The notes: generated by a model from the letters alone, not told the origin. A stretch of DNA of 64,000 nt from Pseudomonas viridiflava (GCF_900582195.1 NZ_UTHA01000130.1:1-64000), one strand, 5' to 3'; positions 44,690-54,948 are shown, numbered from the stretch's first letter. Numbers and translations: made by a program.

Positions 44690-46285
44690 ATGCGACGCTG
44701 GAACGGCTGGGGAGAGGCAAGCACGGTGGTCGAACTGCCGGCCCAGGGCGCGGAATTTCTTCATGAACGATTGGGCGAGGGGCGCGCGCTGCCCGATGCG
44801 ACCCTTGAAGCAGCATTGGCGCGTGTGCCGGACTCGCGATTGCCGGCGCACGGTTTGTACAGCGTCGATGCCCATGACCGTTTGCTGCATGCCCGAGGGC
44901 AGAGCCTGCCGGACTGGCTGGCGTTGCGCGAAGGTGCTTTGGGCAATTACCCCGATGCGGTGGCGTTTCCCGAGACCGCTGAACACATTCGCCAATTGCT
45001 CGAGCTCGCTCACGAACAGGATTTATGCCTGATCCCGTATGGCGGCGGCACATCGGTCGCCGGCCACATCAATCCACCGGATTCGGCGCGGCCAGTGGTA
45101 ACGGTGTCGCTGGCGCGGATGAACCGCCTGATCGACCTCGACGAACAAAGCCTGCTGGCGACGTTTGGTCCCGGTGCGAGTGGCCCGCAGGTGGAAAGTC
45201 AGTTGCGTGCGAAAGGCTACACGCTGGGGCATTTTCCGCAGTCGTGGGAGCTGTCGACGCTGGGTGGTTGGGTGGCCAGTCGTTCCAGCGGTCAGCAGTC
45301 GTTGCGCTATGGCCGGATCGAGCAATTATTTGCTGGCGGGACGTTGGAAACCTTTGCCGGGCCTTTGGAAATTCCAACGTTCCCGGCCTCAGCGGCGGGG
45401 CCTGATCTGCGCGAAGTGGTGCTCGGTTGCGAGGGGCGTTTCGGGATCATTTCCGAGGTCAAGGTGCGGGTCAGCGCACTGCCCGCCGATGAGCGTTTCT
45501 ATGGCGTATTTCTGCCCGATTGGCCGCAGGCACTCAGCGCCATCCGCCAATTGGCCCAGGCACGCGTACCGCTGTCGATGCTGCGCCTGTCCAATGCCGT
45601 GGAAACCGAAACGCAACTGGCGCTGGCCGGTCATCCGCAACAAATCGCCTGGCTGGAAAAGTACCTGAAGCTAAGAGGAGCGGCAGAGGGCAAGTGCCTG
45701 CTGACCTTCGGCGTCACCGGCAATCGCCGGCAAAACGCACTGTCGCTGAAACAGGCACGACAACACCTCAAAGCCTTCGGAGGCGTCTTCACCGGCACCT
45801 TGCTCGGCAACAAATGGGCGCAGAACCGCTTTCGCTTCCCCTACCTGCGCGAGAACCTGTGGAACGCCGGTTACGTGGTCGACACCCTGGAAACCGCCAC
45901 CGACTGGAGCAACGTCGACAACCTGCTCAACCGCATCGAAGACAGCCTGCGCGAGGCCTTGGCTGCCGAAGGTGAACGCGTGCATGTGTTCACGCACTTG
46001 TCCCACGTTTACGGCGAAGGCTCGAGCATCTATACCACCTACGTGTTTCGCCCGGCTGCGGACTATCCGGCGACGCTGGCACGCTGGAAAGCGCTCAAAC
46101 ACGCGGCCAGCCAGACCATCGTCGACAACCACGGCACCATCAGCCATCAGCACGGCGTCGGCAAGGATCACGCGCCGTACCTGTTGCGTGAGAAGGGCGC
46201 ACTGGCGATGGATACCTTGCAGGCGCTGAGCAAACACTTCGATCCGGCCGGGCGCCTCAACCCCGGCACGCTGCTGCCGGAGTGA
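44690..46285 (+). CDS. FAD-binding oxidoreductase, alkyl-DHAP synthase-like
   Basis: This 531-residue flavoprotein is of the VAO/PCMH fold, closest in pattern to alkyldihydroxyacetonephosphate synthase. It shows LIPYGGGTSVAGHINPP (FAD pyrophosphate loop), the substrate-side GHFPQSWELSTLGGWVA, GCEGRFGIISEVKVRV, and HLSHVYGEGSSIYTTYVF near the active site. AGPS swaps an acyl for an alkyl chain on DHAP to make ether lipids; bacterial homologues may act differently. The start ATG lies after AAGGACACACGC. It is the first gene of the lipid locus and overlaps or abuts the GlpD-like gene, with which it is surely co-transcribed. Confidence 0.85.
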   Translation: MRRWNGWGEASTVVELPAQGAEFLHERLGEGRALPDATLEAALARVPDSRLPAHGLYSVDAHDRLLHARGQSLPDWLALREGALGNYPDAVAFPETAEHIRQLLELAHEQDLCLIPYGGGTSVAGHINPPDSARPVVTVSLARMNRLIDLDEQSLLATFGPGASGPQVESQLRAKGYTLGHFPQSWELSTLGGWVASRSSGQQSLRYGRIEQLFAGGTLETFAGPLEIPTFPASAAGPDLREVVLGCEGRFGIISEVKVRVSALPADERFYGVFLPDWPQALSAIRQLAQARVPLSMLRLSNAVETETQLALAGHPQQIAWLEKYLKLRGAAEGKCLLTFGVTGNRRQNALSLKQARQHLKAFGGVFTGTLLGNKWAQNRFRFPYLRENLWNAGYVVDTLETATDWSNVDNLLNRIEDSLREALAAEGERVHVFTHLSHVYGEGSSIYTTYVFRPAADYPATLARWKALKHAASQTIVDNHGTISHQHGVGKDHAPYLLREKGALAMDTLQALSKHFDPAGRLNPGTLLPE

Positions 46286-46290
46286 CGGCG

Positions 46291-47883
46291 ATGAGTCCGG
46301 ATTGGAACGCCGCGTGGCGCCGGCAGATTCTGCCGACGCTGGCCAAGGAAACCTGGGATCTGATCGTCATTGGCGGCGGCATCAGTGGCGCCGGAATACT
46401 GCGCGAAGCGGCGCGCCGAGGCTGGCGCTGTCTGCTGCTGGAGCAACGCGATTTCGCCTGGGGCACCTCAAGTCGATCGTCGAAAATGGTCCACGGCGGT
46501 TTGCGTTACATCGCCAAGGGCCAGTGGCGCCTGACCCGCGACTCGGTGCGCGAGCGCCAGCGCTTGCTTGACGAAGTCCCGGGACTGGTCGAGCCGATGA
46601 GCTTCATGATGCCGCACTATCGCGGCGGCTTTCCCGGACCTCGGGTGTTGGGTGGTTTGCTGAGCGTTTACGACGCCTTGGCGGGACGGCGCAGCCATCG
46701 TTTTCATAACGCGCAACAACTGCGATATCTGGCCCCGGGCGTGAAGGAAAACGACTTGCTCGGTGGCACCAGTTTTGTCGATGCGCTGACCGATGATGCG
46801 CGGCTGGTGATGCGTGTGTTGAGCGAGGCGCGGGCCGAGGGGGCTGTCGTGGTTAACGGCGTTCGCGTGGAGCATTTGCTGCGAGAAAACGGGCGAGTGT
46901 GCGGCGTTCAAATCGAAGATTGCGAGGGCGGCGCTACCCTGCAATTGCGCTGCGGTGTGCTCGCGGTAGCGACTGGCGCGTGGGCTGAGCGTTTGCGGCC
47001 GACTGAGGCGCCACGACAATTACGCCCATTGCGTGGCAGTCATTTATTGCTGCCGGGTTGGCGTTTGCCGGTGGCGCAGGCGTTCACGTTTCTGCATGAG
47101 CGTGATCGGCGACCGGTGTTTGTTTTTCCCTGGGAAGGCGCGACGGTGGTCGGCACCACGGACCTCGATCATTGTGAGGATCTGGATCAGAGCGCGAGCA
47201 TCTCTAACGAAGAACTCGACTATCTGCTGGCGGCCTGCACACAACAGTTTCCCGGTGCTGAAGTGACGGCGAATGATGTGCTGTCGACCTGGTCCGGCGT
47301 GCGTCCGGTGGTGGGCAGCGCAGGTGCGCATCAAGACAAACCGTCGAACGAAACTCGTGAACATGTGCTGTGGCAGGAGCCCGGTTGCGTGACACTGGCC
47401 GGCGGCAAACTGACCACGTTTCGCCCGCAAGCCATCGAAGTGCTCAAGGCTTGCGCGGCGATGCTCGAACGTCCTTTCGTCGATTACGCAGCGCCCGTAT
47501 TTGCCGCTGTGCCAGCGCTGCCGATTGCTGAATTGAGCAGCCAACAATGGCGACGTCTGGCCGGACGGCATGGCCGCGACCTGCCGAGGCTGGCGCGGCT
47601 GCTCGTTGAAGTAGGGCACGAAACGGTGGGTGCCACAGACACTCTGTGGGCGGAATTGGCCTTCGCCTGCGAAGCGGAAATGGTCTTGCACCTCGACGAT
47701 CTGCTCCTGCGCCGCACGCGTCTAGGCCTGCTGCTGCCCCATGGCGGCGAAGATTATTTCACCGTCATCCGTCAACTCTGCCAGCCGCGACTGGGCTGGA
47801 GCGACGAACACTGGCAGCAAGAAATTCAGCGTTATCGGGCGTTGTGGCAACGCCATCACGGTTTGCCGGATGCCACGCCTTGA
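46291..47883 (+). CDS. FAD-dependent glycerol-3-phosphate dehydrogenase-like oxidase
   Basis: This 530-residue GlpD-type flavoprotein is predicted to oxidise glycerol-3-phosphate (or a derivative) to DHAP at the membrane. Markers are [64 protein letters not shown] and [11 protein letters not shown]-terminal [11 protein letters not shown] precedes the extra helical domain of GlpD. I use ATG 46291; a GTG at 46282 overlapping the previous stop is equally possible. It is distinct from the usual glpFKRD operon by neighbours: an AGPS-like gene before and an FGGY kinase after, with 20 bp between. Confidence 0.88.
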   Translation: MSPDWNAAWRRQILPTLAKETWDLIVIGGGISGAGILREAARRGWRCLLLEQRDFAWGTSSRSSKMVHGGLRYIAKGQWRLTRDSVRERQRLLDEVPGLVEPMSFMMPHYRGGFPGPRVLGGLLSVYDALAGRRSHRFHNAQQLRYLAPGVKENDLLGGTSFVDALTDDARLVMRVLSEARAEGAVVVNGVRVEHLLRENGRVCGVQIEDCEGGATLQLRCGVLAVATGAWAERLRPTEAPRQLRPLRGSHLLLPGWRLPVAQAFTFLHERDRRPVFVFPWEGATVVGTTDLDHCEDLDQSASISNEELDYLLAACTQQFPGAEVTANDVLSTWSGVRPVVGSAGAHQDKPSNETREHVLWQEPGCVTLAGGKLTTFRPQAIEVLKACAAMLERPFVDYAAPVFAAVPALPIAELSSQQWRRLAGRHGRDLPRLARLLVEVGHETVGATDTLWAELAFACEAEMVLHLDDLLLRRTRLGLLLPHGGEDYFTVIRQLCQPRLGWSDEHWQQEIQRYRALWQRHHGLPDATP

Positions 47884-47903
47884 TGCCCCTTGAAGAGAGC
47901 TCC

Positions 47904-49472
47904 ATGGATAACCACCCGAACAAGCGTTACCTGCTGGCCATCGACAACGGCACCCAGAGCGTGCGCGCGTTGCTCTTCGATCTGCAGGGCAATCTGCTTG
48001 GCAAAGGCAAGGTCGAGTTGCAGGCGTATTACTCGACGCAACCGGGCTGGGCCGAGCAGGATCCGGAATATTACTGGGCGAAACTCGGCGAGGCGTGTCA
48101 GCAGGTCTGGGCACAGACCGGCATCGACCGTTCGCAGATTGCCGGGGTTTCCCTGACCACTCAGCGCGGCACGGTGATCAACGTCGATGCCGAGGGCAAG
48201 CCATTGCGCCCGGCGATTCTGTGGCTCGATCAACGGCAGAGCGAGGTCGAGGGCGGGATCAAAGGACCGTGGGGCTGGCTGTTCAAACTGGTCGGCGCGC
48301 AGGGCACTGTGGATTATTTTCGCGCTCAGGCTGAGGCTAACTGGATCGCCAAGCATCAGCCTGAAGTGTGGGCGGCGACCGACAAGTTTTTGCTGCTGTC
48401 GGGGTTTCTCACGCATCGACTGTGCGGGCGCTTTGTCGACTCCATAGGGTGCTGCGTCGGCTACCTGCCGTTCGACTTCAAACGCCTGAAATGGGCTGCG
48501 CCGAGTGACTGGAAATGGCAAGCGCTGGCGGTGCGTCCCGAGCAATTGCCGGGCCTGCACAAGCCCGGTGAAACACTCGGCTACATCACCGCCGAGGCTG
48601 CCCGTCACACAGGCATTCCCGAAGGCTTGCCGCTGATTGCGGCGGGCGCCGACAAGGCCTGCGAAGTGGTTGGTGCCGGCGTGGTTGATGCGAGCACGGT
48701 GTGCCTGTCTTACGGCACCACGGCGACGATCACCAGCACCCGCTCGCGCTATCTGGAGATCGTCCCGTTGATTCCACCGTACCCGTCAGCGGTGCCCGAT
48801 CAATACAACTGTGAGGTGATGATTTATCGCGGTTACTGGATGGTCAGCTGGTTCAAGAACGAGTTCGGTCTGCGCGAGATGCAGCAGGCCAAAGAGCAGG
48901 GCATTGAGCCCGAGCAGTTGTTCGATGCACTGGTTGAGGCGGTGCCGCCCGGCTCGATGGGTTTGATGCTGCAACCGTATTGGTCGCCGGGGATTCGCGA
49001 GCCGGGTGTCGAGGCGAAAGGCGCGATGATCGGCTTCGGCGATGTGCACACGCGTGCGCATATTTACCGGGCGATTCTTGAGGGGCTGGCGTATGCGTTG
49101 CGTCAGGGCATGGAGAATATCGAGCGGCGTTCGAAGGTCCCGATCCAGCGTCTGCGCGTGGCCGGTGGCGGCTCGCAGAGTGATGCGGCGATGCAGCTCA
49201 CGGCGAATATTTTCGGCCTGCCGGCGGAGCGTCCGCACGTGTACGAAGCCTCGGGTCTGGGCGCGGCGATTTGTTGTGCGGTGGGGTTGGGGCTGCATGC
49301 GGATTTCCCCACGGCGATCGCGGCAATGACCCGGGTGGGCGCGGTTTTCACCCCGCAGCCCGAAGCGCAGAAAATCTATGAGCAACTGTACAAAGAGGTC
49401 TACCTGCGCATGTACCGCCAGCTCAAGCCGCTGTATCAGAGCATCCGCAAAATCACCGGTTACCCCGCCTGA
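47904..49472 (+). CDS. FGGY-family carbohydrate/polyol kinase
   Basis: This is a 522-residue ASKHA-fold kinase. N-terminal [20 protein letters not shown] is the phosphate-1 loop; [18 protein letters not shown] and [10 protein letters not shown] follow. [14 protein letters not shown] and [23 protein letters not shown] form the second ATP site. It is longer than glycerol kinase and lacks the FBP-loop pattern, so the substrate may be another polyol or a glycerol derivative. The ATG at 47904 has GAAGAGAG upstream; an ATG at 47883 overlapping the previous stop is an alternative. It is the third gene of the locus. The following 165 bp hold a degenerate REP remnant (CTGTGGGAGCCCACA). Confidence 0.87.
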   Translation: MDNHPNKRYLLAIDNGTQSVRALLFDLQGNLLGKGKVELQAYYSTQPGWAEQDPEYYWAKLGEACQQVWAQTGIDRSQIAGVSLTTQRGTVINVDAEGKPLRPAILWLDQRQSEVEGGIKGPWGWLFKLVGAQGTVDYFRAQAEANWIAKHQPEVWAATDKFLLLSGFLTHRLCGRFVDSIGCCVGYLPFDFKRLKWAAPSDWKWQALAVRPEQLPGLHKPGETLGYITAEAARHTGIPEGLPLIAAGADKACEVVGAGVVDASTVCLSYGTTATITSTRSRYLEIVPLIPPYPSAVPDQYNCEVMIYRGYWMVSWFKNEFGLREMQQAKEQGIEPEQLFDALVEAVPPGSMGLMLQPYWSPGIREPGVEAKGAMIGFGDVHTRAHIYRAILEGLAYALRQGMENIERRSKVPIQRLRVAGGGSQSDAAMQLTANIFGLPAERPHVYEASGLGAAICCAVGLGLHADFPTAIAAMTRVGAVFTPQPEAQKIYEQLYKEVYLRMYRQLKPLYQSIRKITGYPA

Positions 49473-49637
49473 AAGAACACTGTAGATCCCTGTGGGAGCC
49501 CACAAGGTTGTGGGGTGGAATCGGATCCTCTTATGTGGCGCCATCGGAGAACTTTTCTGGTGAGATCGGACAGTGTCAGCGGCGGGGTCGGTTGTTAGGC
49601 TCATCCCCCACGGCACCGCCAATAAGAACGAAAAGCA

Positions 49638-50927
49638 ATGAAGCTGAACTTCCTCCTGTTGCTGCTTTGTGCAACGGCCCCGAGCGCCTGGGGCTGGTCG
49701 AACCATACGGTGGGCAGCTATCTGGCGTTGCAGGAACTGCCGGCGTTGCGCGATGCACCACAGGTGGAAGTCGAGCCGCTGGAGCGGTTTCTCACCGAGC
49801 AATACCCGGCCGTGCTGGCGCTGTTGGAGCAACAGGAAAGCTTCGCCCGCGAGCACTTCGCGCAATACCCGCCACGCCCTGACAACCTGAAATTGCCAGC
49901 GGTACCCAGTGACAATCTGCGCCACGACTTCCTCACAGCGCTGCGCATCAACCCCGAGATTCATCTGGCGATGGTCATCCAGCCATTGCCTGGTAAGGAC
50001 CTGCCTGAACGTGAGCACTTGCAGGCCAATCAAGTCATGGTCGAGCAGACCCTGTCACCGTGGAATCGCCAGCGCTTCATCGTTGTCACCGAGCACGAAA
50101 AAGTCGCGCCGCTCGCGGTGCTCGCCAGCGCCGCCGACGAGCCGGATTACGGCCACGACATCAACCTGTTCAGCGACAACCCTGGCAACGTCGGTGCGCT
50201 CTACGGTTTCGGCCCGCAACCGTTCGGCGATGCGCGTTTCCAGTACAGCTCGCAGGCGCCGTTTCACATGGGCTTCTTCCATGAAAGTGCGGTGGTCTAC
50301 GCGGCTGCCGGTTTCCTTGAGCGCAGTTGGCCGGACTGGCGCGCGTATCAATACATGGGTCTGGCGCGATTGGCGTTTGCCAGCGGTCATCCGTACTGGG
50401 GATATCGCTTTCTCGGCTGGGGCCTGCACCACATTCAGGACCTGACCCAGCCGTATCACGCCAAGCCGTTGCCCGGTGTCGATCTCGCCAGTCTTTTGTT
50501 GCTGGAAGGCAAGGCAATCGCCGGTTTCGCCGAGGACAAACAGGCCTCGATCGAGCGCGTCGCCACGCGGCACATGGAAGTGGAGAAGTACCAGTCGACC
50601 TGGCTGCGCCGCGTGCTGCGCGCCGGTCAGCCACACCCGATGCTCGCGGCTTACACCGATCTAGCTCAGGACAAAAGCTATCCGCCGTACTCGGTCGACT
50701 ACCTGCGCGAGGTGGTCAGTGCCGAGTCGGTCAACGACTCCGCCGCCTTCGACGAAGCTATCGGCCAGTGGCTGGAAACGGCGCCCGTCAGCAGTGATTT
50801 CAGCAGCGGCAATCAACTGCATCGCGAAGATTTCGACCATCCGGCACTCAATCAGCAGCTGTTCAAATTGCTCGGCCATTTCGGCGCGCACAGCCGGATT
50901 TACGTCAGCGCGGGATTGGCGCCCTAG
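49638..50927 (+). CDS. Secreted phospholipase C / nuclease P1-superfamily hydrolase
   Basis: This 429-residue exported zinc hydrolase has a signal peptide at residues 1-17. The mature N-terminus WGWSNH (Trp18...His23) matches the N-terminal Trp/His zinc ligands of the S1/P1-PLC superfamily. The HxxxDxxxxxH motif is His264-Asp268-His274 (HHIQDLTQPYH). GHDINLFSDNP and HMGFFHESAVVYAA supply further His/Asp. The neighbourhood of glycerol-phosphate enzymes makes a phospholipase C role, releasing diacylglycerol and phosphoalcohol in the periplasm or outside, more likely than nuclease activity. That choice is inferred. It precedes the DUF1302 gene by 49 bp. Confidence 0.8.
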   Translation: MKLNFLLLLLCATAPSAWGWSNHTVGSYLALQELPALRDAPQVEVEPLERFLTEQYPAVLALLEQQESFAREHFAQYPPRPDNLKLPAVPSDNLRHDFLTALRINPEIHLAMVIQPLPGKDLPEREHLQANQVMVEQTLSPWNRQRFIVVTEHEKVAPLAVLASAADEPDYGHDINLFSDNPGNVGALYGFGPQPFGDARFQYSSQAPFHMGFFHESAVVYAAAGFLERSWPDWRAYQYMGLARLAFASGHPYWGYRFLGWGLHHIQDLTQPYHAKPLPGVDLASLLLLEGKAIAGFAEDKQASIERVATRHMEVEKYQSTWLRRVLRAGQPHPMLAAYTDLAQDKSYPPYSVDYLREVVSAESVNDSAAFDEAIGQWLETAPVSSDFSSGNQLHREDFDHPALNQQLFKLLGHFGAHSRIYVSAGLAP

Positions 50928-50976
50928 CCCTCGCGGCAGGACAACAAAACAATAAAAAACAGGGAAGGAGGAACAC

Positions 50977-52935
50977 ATGATCAACTCTCGATTGCGCCTG
51001 ACAGGCGCCGCGCTCCCCGGTGTCGGCCTGGCAGGGCTGCTGCAACTGTGCGCAGTCGATGCGGCGCACGCGGTGGAGTTCAGCCTGATGGACAAGCAGG
51101 TCACCGGCTCCCTCGACACGACCTTGTCCTACGGTCGATTGTGGCGAGTGCAGGGCCGCGACAAGACCAACGATGACGTCAACACCAACGACGGCAATCG
51201 CAACTTCGACACCGGGCTGGTTTCCGAGGTGTACAAGATCACCTCCGAGCTTGAAGCCAACTATCAGAACTACGGCGTGTTCGTGCGCGGCACCGCGTTT
51301 TACGACACGCAACTGATGGACAAGCGCAACGACTACTACGACAACAACAGCCCCTCGCAACCGAGCCAGAGCTACCCGCAGGACGACCGTTTCACCAGCC
51401 AGACCCGCGACATCGCCGGCAGTCGCATCGAGATGCTCGACGCCTATGTGCACGGCAGTTGGGACGTCGCGCAGATGCCGGTGACCGCCCGCGTCGGTCG
51501 CCAAGTGTTCAACTGGGGCGAGGGGATTTTCTATCGCGGCGGGATCAACACCACCAACCCGGTGGACGCCGCCAAGTACCGCCTGCCCGGCGCCGAAGTG
51601 AAGGAAGTGCTGGTGCCGGTCGAAGCGCTGAGTTTCAACATCGGCCTGACCGACTCGCTGACCATGGAGAGTTTCTACCAGACCAACTGGAAGGAAACCC
51701 GAATCGATCCGGTCGGCACCTTCTACTCGCAGACCGACCTGTTCGCCGACGGTGGCAACACTGGTTACAACAACTTCAGCGGCACGGCGCTTGATACGCC
51801 AGTGCCTGGGTTTGGCAACGTCATCGGCTTGTACAGTGCGCTGGGCAACAACCCGTTGCTCAACTCCGCCCTGCAAACCACTGGCCTGTATGCCAACGGC
51901 GTGACGCCGGCCTACGGCAACACGTTGAAGGTGGCGAGCATCGGCAAGGACTACAACGCACGCAACGATGGCCAGTTTGGCTTTGCCTTTCGCTACATCG
52001 CCGAACAGCTCAACAGCACCGAGTTCGGTTTGTACATGGTCAATTACCACGCCAAGGAACCGACCATCGCTGCCGATCTCGGCGGCTACAAAGGCATCGA
52101 CATGGATGCGCTGACCAATCTGCTGGCGGGCGTCGCTGGCAGTCAGGCCGGGGCGCTGGCCAACGGTCTGGCCACGGCGGATGTGATGGGCAATATCCAG
52201 GCGCATCGGCGTTATGCCGAAGACATCCGCATGTACGGTTTTAGCTTCAACACCACATTGGGCGAGGCGTCGGTGTTTGGTGAGATTGCTTATCGGCCGA
52301 ATCTGCCGATCGGTGTCGCGGCCACCAATGATCTGATCGGTGACCTGGCCAACGGTGCTGCCGTGGCGGTGACAGGCAGGTCGATCAACGTCGGCGGGCA
52401 GATGGTCAACCTCAACAGCGAGATCAACAACGCCGAACGTGTCGAAGCGTTCAACACCTCGCTGGGGACCATCTACAACTTCGGCCCGACGGCATCGTTC
52501 GACTCGCTGTTCGGCATCTTCGAACTGGCCTCCGAACACCTGCGCGGCAGCAGTCTGCAATACACCGCTTATGACGGCAGCCGTCGCTTCTACGCCGGCA
52601 CCGGTAACTATTCCTATGTGTCGGGCGGTGATCGTGACGATCAGGTCAACCGCAATTCCTACAGCTACACGGCGATGCTCAACGGCACGTGGAACGACGT
52701 GTACGCCGGGGTCAACGTCTCGCCTTACATCGTTTACAAGGACGATTTCGAGGGCAACAGCTATCAGGCCGGCAACACCATCGAAGGGCGCAAGGCCTAC
52801 ACGTTGGGGATAAAAGCCAACTACCAGAACAAGCTTGAAGCCGAACTGCAATACACCGAGTTCTATGGCGGCGGGCAGAACAACGGCATCCGCGACCGCG
52901 ACAACGTCGGGTTCAACCTCAAGTATTTCCTTTAA
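50977..52935 (+). CDS. DUF1302 outer-membrane protein
   Basis: This 652-residue exported protein has a signal peptide ending near DAAHA/V (residue 32) and Tyr/Asn/Asp-rich beta strands throughout. It ends in NLKYFL, a BAM-type hydrophobic terminus. The VGRQVFNWGEGIFYRGGINTTNPVDAAKYRLPG segment is the DUF1302 signature. DUF1302 proteins are almost always paired with DUF1329, as here, and elsewhere with an MMPL transporter, in loci for hydrophobic compounds. AAGGAGGA stands 8 bp before the start. It shares a barrel motif with the protein encoded at 26373-27671. Confidence 0.88.
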   Translation: MINSRLRLTGAALPGVGLAGLLQLCAVDAAHAVEFSLMDKQVTGSLDTTLSYGRLWRVQGRDKTNDDVNTNDGNRNFDTGLVSEVYKITSELEANYQNYGVFVRGTAFYDTQLMDKRNDYYDNNSPSQPSQSYPQDDRFTSQTRDIAGSRIEMLDAYVHGSWDVAQMPVTARVGRQVFNWGEGIFYRGGINTTNPVDAAKYRLPGAEVKEVLVPVEALSFNIGLTDSLTMESFYQTNWKETRIDPVGTFYSQTDLFADGGNTGYNNFSGTALDTPVPGFGNVIGLYSALGNNPLLNSALQTTGLYANGVTPAYGNTLKVASIGKDYNARNDGQFGFAFRYIAEQLNSTEFGLYMVNYHAKEPTIAADLGGYKGIDMDALTNLLAGVAGSQAGALANGLATADVMGNIQAHRRYAEDIRMYGFSFNTTLGEASVFGEIAYRPNLPIGVAATNDLIGDLANGAAVAVTGRSINVGGQMVNLNSEINNAERVEAFNTSLGTIYNFGPTASFDSLFGIFELASEHLRGSSLQYTAYDGSRRFYAGTGNYSYVSGGDRDDQVNRNSYSYTAMLNGTWNDVYAGVNVSPYIVYKDDFEGNSYQAGNTIEGRKAYTLGIKANYQNKLEAELQYTEFYGGGQNNGIRDRDNVGFNLKYFL

Positions 52936-52952
52936 AGGCTACACACAGCCCC

Positions 52953-53042
52953 TGTGGGAGCGAGCTTGCTCGCGAAGAGGTCGGCACATTCAACACAGGT
53001 ATCGCCTGATACACCGCTTTCGCGAGCAGGCTCGCTCCCACA
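52953..53042. repeat. REP pair (REPIN) between DUF1302 and DUF1329 genes
   Basis: Inverted REP copies lie at 52953-52977 and 53018-53042, inserted inside an operon between two co-directional genes. They could form a large hairpin in the mRNA that changes the expression ratio of the two genes. Confidence 0.9.
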
Positions 53043-53065
53043 GGTTTTTGTATTTGGAGAAGATC

Positions 53066-54439
53066 ATGTTTCACACGTCAAGATTGACCAAGGCTTCGCT
53101 ATGGCTTGTTTTAGGCCTTGCCGCCAGTTCCGCTCTGGCGGCCATCACCCCGCAACAAGCCGAACAACTGAAAACCACCCTGACCCCCATGGGCGCCGAG
53201 CGTGCCGGCAACGCCGCCGGCACGATTCCCGCGTGGACCGGCGGCATCACCCAAGTGCCCGCCGGCTACAAACCCGGTCAGCATCACCCCGATCCATACG
53301 CCGCCGACAAACCGCTGTTCACCATCACCAAAGCCAGCCTCGACCAGTACAAGGCCCACCTCAGTCCCGGCCAGATCGCCCTGTTCAACAGCTACCCCGA
53401 CACCTTCCAGATGCCGATCTATCCGTCCCGTCGATCCGGTTCGGCACCGCAATGGCTGTACGACAACACCCTGAAAAACGCCACCTCGGCCAAATTGCTC
53501 GAAGGCGGCAGCGGCTTCTCCGATGCTTACGGCGGCGTGCCATTCCCGGTGCCCAAGGACGGCGTTGAAGTGCTGTGGAACCATATCACCCGCTATCGCG
53601 GCATCTACGTCGTGCGCCGCGCTTCCGAAGCGCCAGTGCAACGTAACGGCAGCTTCGCGCTGGTGACATCGCAGCAGGAAGCGCTGTTCAACTACTACCG
53701 CCCGAACGGCCAGTTCGCCGACCTGAAAAACATCCTGTTCTACTACCTCGCTTTCGTGAAAAGCCCGGCGCGACTGGCCGGCGGTGCCGCCCTCGTGCAC
53801 GAAACCCTCGACCAACTCAAAGACGCACGCCAGGCCTGGATCTACGACGCCGGCCAACGTCGCGTGCGCCGCGCACCGAACCTCGCCTACGACACGCCGA
53901 TCGCATCCTCCGATGGCCTGCGCACCGCCGATGACACTGACCTGTTCAACGGCTCGCCGGACCGCTACGAATGGAAGCTCAAGGGCAAACAGGAAATCTA
54001 CATCCCCTACAACAACTACAAAGTCGCCAGCCCCGACGTGAAATACGCGCAACTGCTCACCCCGGGCCACCTCAACCCGCAATACACCCGCTATGAACTG
54101 CACCGGGTCTGGGTGGTGGAAGGCAATCTGAAACCGGGCTCGCGGCACATCTACTCCAAGCGTGTGCTGTTTCTCGATGAAGACAGCTGGGGCGCCGCGC
54201 TGGTTGATCAATACGACGGGCGAGGGGAGTTGTGGCGCGTGTCGATGGCCTACCTGAAAAACTTCTACGACCTGCCGACCACGTGGAGTGCGCTGGATGT
54301 TTTCCACGATTTGCAGGCGCGCCGTTACTACGTGCAGAACCTTGATAATGAAGAGGCGGAGACTGTCGATTTTGCGCAGCCAGTGCCGGAGGATGCGTAT
54401 TTTATGCCGTCGGCGTTGCGGCAGCGTGGGACGCGGTGA
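53066..54439 (+). CDS. DUF1329 outer-membrane lipoprotein-sorting-like protein
   Basis: This 457-residue exported protein has a signal peptide ending near SSALA/A. DUF1329 features are AGTIPAWTGGI, KPLFTITKASLDQYKAHLSPGQ, a LolA-like core (LYDTP-type NLAYDTPIAS) and YNNYKVASPDVKY. DUF1329 is thought to fold like LolA and to handle hydrophobic substrates with DUF1302. The ATG at 53066 has TTTGGAGAA nine bases upstream; an in-frame frame further upstream runs through the REP pair and is discounted. No MMPL transporter follows, so a partner may lie elsewhere in the genome. Confidence 0.88.
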   Translation: MFHTSRLTKASLWLVLGLAASSALAAITPQQAEQLKTTLTPMGAERAGNAAGTIPAWTGGITQVPAGYKPGQHHPDPYAADKPLFTITKASLDQYKAHLSPGQIALFNSYPDTFQMPIYPSRRSGSAPQWLYDNTLKNATSAKLLEGGSGFSDAYGGVPFPVPKDGVEVLWNHITRYRGIYVVRRASEAPVQRNGSFALVTSQQEALFNYYRPNGQFADLKNILFYYLAFVKSPARLAGGAALVHETLDQLKDARQAWIYDAGQRRVRRAPNLAYDTPIASSDGLRTADDTDLFNGSPDRYEWKLKGKQEIYIPYNNYKVASPDVKYAQLLTPGHLNPQYTRYELHRVWVVEGNLKPGSRHIYSKRVLFLDEDSWGAALVDQYDGRGELWRVSMAYLKNFYDLPTTWSALDVFHDLQARRYYVQNLDNEEAETVDFAQPVPEDAYFMPSALRQRGTR

Positions 54440-54473
54440 TGGCTGAAGTCTTGTCCACCACTGACAGAAAAAG

Positions 54474-54510
54474 CCCGAAGCCACTGATGCATTTGGCTTC
54501 GGGATTGTTC
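54474..54510 (+). terminator. Terminator after the DUF1329 gene
   Basis: CCCGAAGCCA (54474-54483) pairs with TGGCTTCGGG (54494-54503) around a 10-nt loop, followed by ATTGTTC. It separates the lipid locus from higBA. Confidence 0.8.
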
Positions 54511-54523
54511 TGTGGAGCTAAAA

Positions 54524-54558
54524 ATATCTGCTTTACAGATATCTGTATTTGAGATAAT
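54524..54558 (+). promoter_or_regulatory. higBA promoter with palindromic operator
   Basis: A perfect palindrome ATATCTG-CTTTA-CAGATAT (54524-54542) overlaps a -35-like TTTACA (54532-54537). GATAAT (54553-54558) follows as -10 with a 15-bp spacer. It is 37 bp upstream of higB and is the expected HigA autoregulation site. Confidence 0.6.
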
Positions 54559-54594
54559 TTGGCCGCATGTAGGGATACCAGAACCGAAAATTGT

Positions 54595-54948
54595 ATGAGA
54601 GTGATCACTAAAGCGGCGGTTGCGCGGGCTATTGAGACTCATGGCCAGTGGAGAGATCCTCTCACCTTGTGGCTAACCATCTTCGACAGAGCATCGCTGC
54701 GTTTCGAGTCGTTTGAGAAGCTTCGTCAAGACTGGGCCAGCGCCTCAGGTTGGAACGTCGATCGTATCCCTCACTCGAAGCTGAGGCTGACGAGCAAGAA
54801 AGGTCCGCTTGATATTTACGTTTTTGATATCAAGAAAAACGAGTGCCGTGTCATTACGTGGATCAACACGAAGACTGGCACTATCTATATCAAGGACATT
54901 CTTCCCCATTCCGGATATGACAAATGGTGGAAGGGTGATGTCAAGTAG
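54595..54948 (+). CDS. higB: HigB-type mRNA interferase toxin
   Basis: This 117-residue RelE-fold toxin is of the HigB_toxin family. It cleaves mRNA on the ribosome when HigA is lost. Recognisable stretches are MRVITKAAVARAIETHG (N-terminus), LRLTSKKGPLDIYVFDIKKNECRVITWINTKTGTIYIKDILPHSGYDKWWK; the basic residues and the C-terminal HxxYDKW are typical. It is AT-richer than its surroundings, consistent with transfer. The ATG at 54595 was preferred over an upstream TTG. higA follows after 53 bp, toxin first, the usual higBA order. Confidence 0.9.
   Translation: MRVITKAAVARAIETHGQWRDPLTLWLTIFDRASLRFESFEKLRQDWASASGWNVDRIPHSKLRLTSKKGPLDIYVFDIKKNECRVITWINTKTGTIYIKDILPHSGYDKWWKGDVK

Noticed and set aside
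49490..49520. Possible terminator or seventh REP copy after the FGGY kinase
   Set aside because: Only a partial REP half (CTGTGGGAGCCCACA) is present and there is no T-run, so it is noted as a remnant only.
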